Assembly (NCBI RefSeq): GCF_009835145.1 | Contig: NZ_APKE01000035.1 | Location: forward strand, 62,001 to 126,000 | Length of the DNA: 64,000 nt | Direction of reading: 5' to 3' | From: Profundibacterium mesophilum KAUST100406-0324 | Lineage (GTDB): Bacteria > Pseudomonadota > Alphaproteobacteria > Rhodobacterales > Rhodobacteraceae | Part shown: in pieces, positions 58,667 to 64,000 of the stretch | Position numbering within the stretch: position 1 is the stretch's first letter | Layout: every line of letters begins with the position of its first letter | The notes under the pieces: generated by a model | The model's database searches: none | What the model saw: the letters and a program-made list of their open reading frames with translations, nothing else | Told to the model about the DNA's origin: nothing | Program-made: the position numbers and the translations under genes

Positions 58667-58790
58667 CTTGCGTGACCTTCGGCTCGCATCCGGACGCAGC
58701 TGTCCGGGCAGGAGCGACCTAGCAGTCACCCCCGCCCGCTTCAACCCTGCCCGCCTTTACCCAGCCCGCGGCGGGGCGCGTTCGCATCTC

Positions 58791-60176
58791 TCAATGCCGC
58801 GGCGCGGCCTCCCCCTGCCGCGCGCCGGCCAGGACGGCCGCGAACCCGGCGGCGAGCACGCCCAAGCAGATCAACAGGAGTTGTTCGTATTTATGCGCAT
58901 CGGGCAGGAGGGCGGCAACGGCGCCCCAGTCGCGCAGGAAATACATGATCGCCCCGATCATCGCACTCGCGAACGCGATCAGATAGGACCAGCGGGCAAT
59001 GCGCCGCCGTGCAAAGAGCCCGACCGCCAGGACCGGTGCCAGGAACATCGAGGCCGTGCCGCTCACCGCGACCGCATCGAAGAGCGAGGCGTTGCCCCAC
59101 AGGGTCAGCGCGACCCCGCCGAGCATGAAAACGATCATCGCCGCGCGCCCGCCCGACAGGCTGCGCGGTGCGATCCGGAACTCCTCGACCGTCAGGCGGG
59201 CGGCCGATGCGAGGGCGCTGTCGAGGGTGGAGAGTGCCGAGATCAGCAGCGATACGAGCAGAAGGGCGAAGACCCAGGGCGGGAACATGCCCGACCATGT
59301 CCCGAGAAGCTCACCCTCATAGGCGGCGCCGACGATGCTCGCCTGGATCCCGAAGAAGCCGAAACCGATGATGCACAGGGCCGAGATCCAGAAGGCATGG
59401 ATGAAGGAGCGCCGGGTCGTGGCCGGATCGGCGATGAAGCCGCGATCCATCATGACCGGGTCATGCGCGGGATAGGAGAAGACCTGCAACGCGGCAACGG
59501 CCAGCAAAATCCAGCCATTATAGCCTCCGGCGGTGCCCGGCGCTGTCAGAACGGCAACCGGATCGAAGCCCGGCGCCGTCACCAGCCAACCGAGCGCGAA
59601 GGCGAAGGCGGCGAGAAAGAGGAGCATCTGCATCACGTCCGTGCGCAGCGCCGCCGTCAGCCCGCCCCAGGCCGAATAGGCCAGGCCAAGCGCAGCCACG
59701 GCGAGGATGGCCGCCATGCCGGCCCAGGGCGTTCCGGGAAGGACCGCGGCAAAGATCAGCCCGACCACGAGCAGGTTGGCGAAAACCTCGCTCAGCAGGC
59801 GTAGGGCGATCACCAGGTTGTAGCAGCTTGTGCCGACCGCGCCGAAACGGCGCCCCAGCCAGTCCTGCACCGATTGCGCGCCATCGGCTCGCAGCCGGCC
59901 GACGATCGCGCCGCCGGTCAGGAAGGACAGGTAGTAGGCGGCATACGCCAGGGTGCCGGCGATGCCGTAATAGTAGCCGAGGATGGCGGAATTCATCAGC
60001 GAGCGGGCGAAGATCCAGGTCGTGACCTGGCTGAGCGCGAGTGTCCAAAGGCCCGGCGCATGACCCTGCGCATCCGTTCCGCCGAAGAAACCCTCCACCG
60101 AGGCGCGGCGCGGCGCGGCGACCAGGCTGAGCGCGACGACGAGCGCCGTCCCGGCGAAAATGGCGATCACGAGCAT
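58791..60176 (-). CDS. Sodium:solute symporter family protein
   Basis: The 461-residue product has about thirteen hydrophobic helices. The motifs GLWTLALSQVTTWIFARSLMNSAILGYYYG (in pieces), VGLIFAAVLPG, AYSAWGGLTAALRTDVMQML and LISALSTLDSALASAARL fit the SSS family (proline/pantothenate/sialate symporters). It imports a solute with sodium ions; the solute is unknown. It lies between the ABC ATPase gene and the SDR gene on the same strand, possibly as one operon. Confidence 0.88.
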   Translation of the reverse strand: MLVIAIFAGTALVVALSLVAAPRRASVEGFFGGTDAQGHAPGLWTLALSQVTTWIFARSLMNSAILGYYYGIAGTLAYAAYYLSFLTGGAIVGRLRADGAQSVQDWLGRRFGAVGTSCYNLVIALRLLSEVFANLLVVGLIFAAVLPGTPWAGMAAILAVAALGLAYSAWGGLTAALRTDVMQMLLFLAAFAFALGWLVTAPGFDPVAVLTAPGTAGGYNGWILLAVAALQVFSYPAHDPVMMDRGFIADPATTRRSFIHAFWISALCIIGFGFFGIQASIVGAAYEGELLGTWSGMFPPWVFALLLVSLLISALSTLDSALASAARLTVEEFRIAPRSLSGGRAAMIVFMLGGVALTLWGNASLFDAVAVSGTASMFLAPVLAVGLFARRRIARWSYLIAFASAMIGAIMYFLRDWGAVAALLPDAHKYEQLLLICLGVLAAGFAAVLAGARQGEAAPRH

Positions 60177-60279
60177 GAGAGTCCTCCCGAAGAATTGGCC
60201 TTTCAGCAGGTAGCAGGCCGAATGTCCCCTGCACAGCGCAGCTTTCGGCGCGCACGCAAACGTGCGCGCCCGTCATGCC

Positions 60280-61059
60280 TTACAGGGTTGCGTTGACCGC
60301 GCCCCCGTCGAGCAGGACGTTCTGCCCGACCATGAAACCGGCATGGACCGAGCACATGAATGCACAGGTGGCGCCGAACTCGGACGGGGTGCCGTAGCGG
60401 CGGGCCGGGATGGTGGCCTCGCGGCGCGCCTGCGCCTCGGCAATGTCGATCCCCTGCTGCGCGCTGACCCCCTTGTCGAGCGAGATGGCCCGGTCGGTCG
60501 CATGGATGCCGGGCAGCAGGTTGTTGATCGTCACGCCATGCGGCGCCACCTGCCGCGCCGTTCCCGCGACATAGCCGGTCAGGCCCGCGCGGGCGCTGTT
60601 CGACAATCCTAGGGCCGGGATGGGCGATTTGACGGAGACGGAGGTGATGTTCACCACCCTGCCCCATCCGCGCTCCATCATGCCGGGCAGGCTCGCCTTC
60701 ATCAGCCCGATCGGGGTCAGCATGTTTGCATCCAGGGCGGCGATGAAATCGTCGCGCGACCAGTCTGTCCACATCCCCGGAGGAGGTCCGCCCGCATTGG
60801 TCACGAGAATGTCGATATCGCCAGCCGCATCGAGCACCGCGCGCTGGCCTTCGGATGTCGTCACATCGCAGGCGACGGTCTCGACCGACACGCCGAACGT
60901 GCCGCGTATCTGCGCCGCCGCCGCCTCGAGCGCGTCGCTGCCGCGCGCATTCATCACCAGATCGACGCCGGCCTCGGCAAGCGCCCGCGCGCAGCCGAGC
61001 CCCAGGCCCTTGGACGATGCCGTCACCAGCGCACGCCGCCCCCTGATCCCCAGATCCAT
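60280..61059 (-). CDS. SDR family protein lacking the canonical Tyr-Lys pair
   Basis: From the ATG at 61059 the product is 259 residues. The cofactor motif is TASSKGLGLGCARALA (about 13-28) and NAGG is at about 89-92. At the catalytic site the expected Y-x3-K is replaced: in NITSVSVKSPIPALGLSNSARAG the positions 13 and 17 after the serine hold Ser and Arg. This pattern is that of the subgroup called BKR-like SDR-like, represented by proteins from Pseudomonas aeruginosa and Aeropyrum. Oxidoreductase activity therefore may be altered or absent. A substrate cannot be named. The upstream region carries two palindromes. Confidence 0.88.
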   Translation of the reverse strand: MDLGIRGRRALVTASSKGLGLGCARALAEAGVDLVMNARGSDALEAAAAQIRGTFGVSVETVACDVTTSEGQRAVLDAAGDIDILVTNAGGPPPGMWTDWSRDDFIAALDANMLTPIGLMKASLPGMMERGWGRVVNITSVSVKSPIPALGLSNSARAGLTGYVAGTARQVAPHGVTINNLLPGIHATDRAISLDKGVSAQQGIDIAEAQARREATIPARRYGTPSEFGATCAFMCSVHAGFMVGQNVLLDGGAVNATL

Positions 61060-61482
61060 TCGCTTCTCTCCCTGCTGTTCCGAACACGGTGTCCGGTCAG
61101 GTTCCGCAATACCAGCCGCGCCGCATGCCGGGAAGAACCGCATGACCTGTCCCTTTCGGTAAGGATTTGCGGCTAAGATGCGATGAGGTGACAGGCGGCG
61201 CCTCGAATGGTGGCGCGTGCCGCCAAGCAGTTGTGCCGAAATGGCAAGTTTCATATTCTCGGCCGCACGGATTATGCCAGAACGGCATGGCGGAGGCGGG
61301 CCGCGGCCGGGCATAGCGCCCCCCCCCCCGGACCTGGTCGATGCATCCGGCGTCTGGCCACGGACGGCGCGTCCTCGGCTGCTACAGCCGGGTGATCGCG
61401 GGGCATGCGGACGACGTTGGGGAAGCGGTTGCGTATTCGTCGGTCGACGTCCTGACCGATCATCGCGGGAGCGAAGAGCCAG
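61060..61482. other. Non-coding divergent region between the SDR and Hint-domain genes (423 bp)
   Basis: Both flanking genes read away from this region. It holds two TGCC-N5-GGCA palindromes (61234-61246 and 61275-61287), a run of eleven C residues (61319-61329), and an A/T-richer stretch at 61230-61280 that could contain a promoter. No convincing protein-coding frame was found in it. Confidence 0.6.
61234..61287. promoter_or_regulatory. Pair of TGCC-N5-GGCA inverted repeats
   Basis: TGCCGAAATGGCA (61234-61246) and TGCCAGAACGGCA (61275-61287) share perfect 4-bp arms with 5-bp spacers, and the second extends to ATGCC-N5-GGCAT. Their starts are 41 bp apart, about four helical turns, so dimers of one regulator would sit on the same face of the DNA. 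Both are upstream of the SDR and Hint-domain genes. Confidence 0.45.
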
Positions 61483-62502
61483 ATGAGTTTCGAACGTCAG
61501 ATCGACCAGGATCCGGCATATAGCCTTGCGGTGCTGCGCGCTGCGGGCTTCGTTGCGATCGATGGCGCGAATCTGGGTGATCCGATCGGCCCGGCATTCG
61601 AGCTGTCGCTCGGCGATGTCTACATGCTGTCGGCACGTCGGCACGGCGGACGGCTCGGCGTTGCGGGCGCACGGGGCGACGCGCCGCTCGCGATCGCTGC
61701 GGGCAGCGATCTGGGCCGGGTGGGCGCCCCGCTGCATCTCGATTGCTGCGCGACATTCATGACCCCCGATGGTGCCACCGTGGAGGCCCTCATCCTCGTC
61801 GAACTCGATGGCGCCTCCTCCCTGATCGCGGAGGTCTATGTCTATCCGCTCGCCCGGCTCAGGCCGAAACGCGAATATTCCCTTGTCGCCATCGACCGAG
61901 ACGGCGCGCCGGCGCGTCTTGCCGAACTGGCCTGCGTCTCCTTCACGCGCGGAACGCATATCACCATGGCCTCGGGGCGGCAGATCCCGATCGAGCGGAT
62001 CACCCCGGGGGACAGTGTCCTGACGCGCGATCACGGCGCGCAGAAGGTCCGCTGGATCGGGCATCATACGGTGCGCGCCGTGGGCGATCTGGCCCCGATC
62101 CGCATCAACAAGGGTGTCCTTCACAACGAGAACGCGCTCATCGTCAGCCCCAATCACCGCCTCTTCGTCTATCAAAGACAGGACCGCGCGAAGGCCGGTG
62201 CCGCCGAGATTCTGGTGAAGGCGAAATACCTCATCGACGGTGACACGATCACGCGGACCGATGGCGGCTTCGTCGATTATTTCCAGATCCTTTTCGATCG
62301 GCACGAGCTCATCTTCGCCGAAGGCATCGCCGCCGAAAGCCTGATGATCGACACCCGTACCCGGCAGATGCTTCCGGCCGATCTGCGCCTCGCCTACCCG
62401 CCGCAACTGTCCGAGAGGGCGCCCGGCAGGACCGAGCTGTCGCGCAAGAGCCTCGATCGTGCGAATGCCGCGAGCCTGCTGCGGGCCGCATCCACGGGCT
62501 GA
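61483..62502 (+). CDS. Hint-domain protein
   Basis: The 339-residue product has an N-terminal domain of about 140 residues of unknown type and a C-terminal Hint (hedgehog/intein) module (about 150-300). The module starts at C151 (CVSFTRGTHITMASG), continues with IERITPGDSVLTRDHGAQKVRWIG and has SPNHRLFVYQ. This is the bacterial Hint form common in Rhodobacteraceae, often in secreted or RTX-like proteins. Here no RTX repeats or signal peptide are visible. C151 is where autoprocessing would occur, but splicing needs residues I cannot confirm. Purines (GGGAGCGAAGAG) precede the ATG. Confidence 0.85.
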   Translation: MSFERQIDQDPAYSLAVLRAAGFVAIDGANLGDPIGPAFELSLGDVYMLSARRHGGRLGVAGARGDAPLAIAAGSDLGRVGAPLHLDCCATFMTPDGATVEALILVELDGASSLIAEVYVYPLARLRPKREYSLVAIDRDGAPARLAELACVSFTRGTHITMASGRQIPIERITPGDSVLTRDHGAQKVRWIGHHTVRAVGDLAPIRINKGVLHNENALIVSPNHRLFVYQRQDRAKAGAAEILVKAKYLIDGDTITRTDGGFVDYFQILFDRHELIFAEGIAAESLMIDTRTRQMLPADLRLAYPPQLSERAPGRTELSRKSLDRANAASLLRAASTG

Positions 62503-62535
62503 CCCCGAAGCCGCCGGCGCGCCGACCCGCCCTGC

Positions 62536-63198
62536 CTAGCGTCCCGCGAGGAAGTTGCCCTCGGCGCTCAGCGAACCTGCGCCGCTTTGCACGGAACCCG
62601 CGATGGTGCCGCGAGTGAACTCGGCGGATGGGCCGTAGAAATCGCCGCTGACGGCGGCGTCGAAATCGAGCGCGCCGCGTGCCTCGGTCAAGGTGCCTTC
62701 GAGCCGGCCGCTGATGGTGCCGCCCCCGCCTGCCCCCATCTGACCATCGCGAACGTAGAGCGTGCCGCCGAGCGGGACATCATCGCTGCGGCGCAGGGTC
62801 GTAATGCTGCCGATCAGGGTCCCCTGTCCGAAATTAACCACCATGTCGAGATCGCCGTTCATGCTCTGCGCCGAGGGGCCGCCGGAAAGGGTGATGTCGG
62901 CAAACCCGCGGTGGATCGCCTGGCCCGCCATCGGGCGCCGTCCGGCCGCGGTCGCCGTGCCCCCGGTCTGCGCATGGAAGTCGGCAAGCAGGGCGCCCTG
63001 CGCCGCCGAGCGCTCGGCATAGCTCAGGGAGGTCGATGCCTGCCCCGAGCCGGTGTCGCCATCCGTCCCATCACCCTGCCCGCCCGAGTTGCCGTCACCC
63101 TCTCCGGCGCCGGTGCCGCCGCCGAGCGCGGATGACGCGCCGCCCCCGCAGCCCATGAGCAGTAAAAGAAGCGACAACAGGAGAGTAAAACCGCGCAA
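62536..63198 (-). CDS. TbpB-like lipoprotein (transferrin-binding-protein-like beta-barrel domain)
   Basis: The preferred start is TTG at 63198, which has GGAGGT seven bases upstream and gives a lipoprotein signal (LRGFTLLLSLLLLLMGC, lipobox LMGC). The 220-residue product then has a Gly/Ser/Asp-rich linker and a beta-rich domain with GDLDMVVNFGQGTLIGSI and a C-terminal GDFYGPSAEFTRGTIAGS. The last motif resembles the FYGP...GG.F end of TbpB-type barrels, labelled transferrin-binding-protein-like solute-binding proteins in Rhodobacteraceae. It should be anchored in the outer membrane. Ligand unknown. Confidence 0.75.
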   Translation of the reverse strand: MRGFTLLLSLLLLLMGCGGGASSALGGGTGAGEGDGNSGGQGDGTDGDTGSGQASTSLSYAERSAAQGALLADFHAQTGGTATAAGRRPMAGQAIHRGFADITLSGGPSAQSMNGDLDMVVNFGQGTLIGSITTLRRSDDVPLGGTLYVRDGQMGAGGGGTISGRLEGTLTEARGALDFDAAVSGDFYGPSAEFTRGTIAGSVQSGAGSLSAEGNFLAGR

Positions 63199-63310
63199 GA
63201 TGTGACCTCCGGCCAGTGCAATTGCCACGGATGATCGGGCCGCCAAGGTTAATTTCCCACTAAGCCACCGCCATTTCGACGCGGCGTCCTTGAGCGGTGC
63301 GCTGAACCGG

Positions 63311-63679
63311 CTAGGCTTGGTAGAAGAACTCCTCGCGGCAGATCAGGCCGTCCTGCACATGATAGACGGCAATCTCGCGGTGGCTGACGCGCTCGCCGGT
63401 CGCGCGATTGCTCGTATCGCTCTGGAAGACGACGGCGAAGCGGTCGTCGCCATGTGGATAGGGTCCGTCGACACTGTTCGAATGGGTCTCGAAAGTCTCG
63501 CTCCACCATTCATGCTTGGCGCGGATCGCATCGCGTCCGTTCCGGATGCGCGGCTGGCCCTCGGCTGCGGCCGCCTCGACCGAGACCGCATCTTCGGCGT
63601 AGAGCGTGTCGAGACAGCTTTCATTGTTGCGGCAGGCCGAGACGAGCGCATTCGCAACGGCCATCAACCGGTCGGACAT
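63311..63679 (-). CDS. SnoaL-like / NTF2-fold protein
   Basis: From the ATG at 63679 (AAGGAAA upstream) the product is 122 residues. The pattern LDTLYAEDAVSVEA, NGRDAIRAKHEWWSETFE, and the last strands AVYHVQDGLICREEFFYQA is that of SnoaL-like proteins with an NTF2 fold. No catalytic function can be assigned. It is divergent from prfC. Confidence 0.82.
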   Translation of the reverse strand: MSDRLMAVANALVSACRNNESCLDTLYAEDAVSVEAAAAEGQPRIRNGRDAIRAKHEWWSETFETHSNSVDGPYPHGDDRFAVVFQSDTSNRATGERVSHREIAVYHVQDGLICREEFFYQA

Positions 63680-63751
63680 CGTGTTTCCTTTCTTGTGAAC
63701 ACAGCTGGCGAGGAGCGTGACATAGCGCCGGGATGACGACAAGCGAGCCGA

Positions 63752-63780
63752 TTGCGCGCATCGGCGCGCTGGCCTATATC
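63752..63780 (+). promoter_or_regulatory. Candidate promoter immediately before prfC
   Basis: TTGCGC (63752-63757) and TATATC (63775-63780) are separated by 17 bp. The ATG of prfC begins 7 nt after the -10 box, so transcription would start at or next to the start codon. Confidence 0.4.
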
Positions 63781-63786
63781 CTGCGG

Positions 63787-64000
63787 ATGCTGGATCATTC
63801 TTCCAATTCGCCCGTCCTGCCGCCCGAGATCGCGCGGCGCCGGACCTTCGCCATCATCTCGCATCCCGATGCGGGCAAGACCACGCTGACCGAGAAGTTC
63901 CTTCTCTATGGCGGGGCCATCCAGATGGCCGGACAGGTGCGCGCCAAGGGCGAGGCACGGCGCACGCGCTCGGACTTCATGCAGATGGAGAAGGATCGCG
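63787..64000 (+). CDS. prfC: Peptide chain release factor 3, N-terminal part (3' end outside window)
   Basis: The visible 71 residues contain [21 protein letters not shown] with the GTPase G1 motif HPDAGKTT (about 26-33), then [27 protein letters not shown], as in RF-3. RF-3 recycles RF-1 and RF-2 after peptide release. The ATG at 63787 gives the typical short N-terminus. An in-frame ATG at 63733 would add 18 residues, overlapping a candidate promoter. There is no clear ribosome-binding site before either. Confidence 0.93.
   Translation, partial: MLDHSSNSPVLPPEIARRRTFAIISHPDAGKTTLTEKFLLYGGAIQMAGQVRAKGEARRTRSDFMQMEKDR

Overview
The window is a gene-dense, GC-rich chromosomal segment of an alphaproteobacterium, most probably a member of the Rhodobacteraceae (Roseobacter/Paracoccus/Rhodobacter group). 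This is inferred from gene content and order: yajC-secD-secF-Mth938-ccmABCDG, cysG-DUF2849-cysI-cysH-DUF934, frcBCAK, a C4-dicarboxylate-type TRAP system, an infC gene that appears to start with AUA, and abundant GTG/TTG starts. I cannot name the genus. No rRNA, tRNA, CRISPR array, insertion sequence, prophage or integron was recognised, and nearly everything reads as core or niche-metabolism genes.

Layout. 1-1.4 kb: end of a valine-degradation operon (3-hydroxyisobutyryl-CoA hydrolase, mmsB) closed by a strong terminator. 1.4-5.4 kb, minus strand: TRAP transporter dctM-dctQ-dctP with a hairpin between dctP and dctQ, preceded by an Lrp/AsnC regulator. 5.5-11 kb: assimilatory sulfate reduction (siroheme synthase, DUF2849, sulfite reductase, APS/PAPS reductase, DUF934, ferredoxin-NADP reductase). 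11-13.5 kb: infC, DoxX, a small membrane protein and gap. 13.6-15.5 kb: envelope pair (L,D-transpeptidase, extensin-like protein). 16.4-17.8 kb: purB. 17.8-19.1 kb: a three-gene cobalt nitrile hydratase / thiocyanate hydrolase-type enzyme with a split beta chain. 19.2-21.8 kb: EamA exporter, lipid A-type acyltransferase, DUF1223 protein. 22-27.7 kb: aconitase (acnA) and a stand-alone AceE-type pyruvate dehydrogenase E1.

28.3-34.6 kb, minus strand: one long cluster for Sec translocation (yajC, secD, secF) and cytochrome c maturation (ccmA, B, C, D, G). 34.8-36.6 kb: a secreted sugar (sorbosone-type) dehydrogenase overlapping a diheme cytochrome c. 36.7-38.8 kb: serS and a polytopic membrane protein. 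38.8-42.4 kb: der-bamB-yfgM, the same conserved order as in Escherichia coli. 42.4-47.4 kb: Atm1-type ABC exporter, RarD, and a divergent polysaccharide deacetylase with a very long low-complexity region. 47.5-52.7 kb: trpG-trpD, NAD(P)HX repair enzyme, glnB and glnA. 54-57.6 kb: frcBCAK sugar ABC system with its kinase. 57.6-61 kb: a ferric/polyamine-type ABC ATPase without partners, a sodium:solute symporter and an atypical SDR. 61-63.7 kb: Hint-domain protein, TbpB-like lipoprotein, SnoaL-like protein; the window ends inside prfC.

The items most worth a second look are the split-beta thiocyanate-hydrolase-like locus, the AUA start of infC, a hairpin that appears to bring a distant Shine-Dalgarno sequence next to the fpr start codon, two identical-architecture palindromes 41 bp apart upstream of the SDR gene, an operator-like palindrome upstream of acnA, and a promoter that would make the prfC mRNA leaderless. 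No clearly novel multi-gene system was found beyond these.
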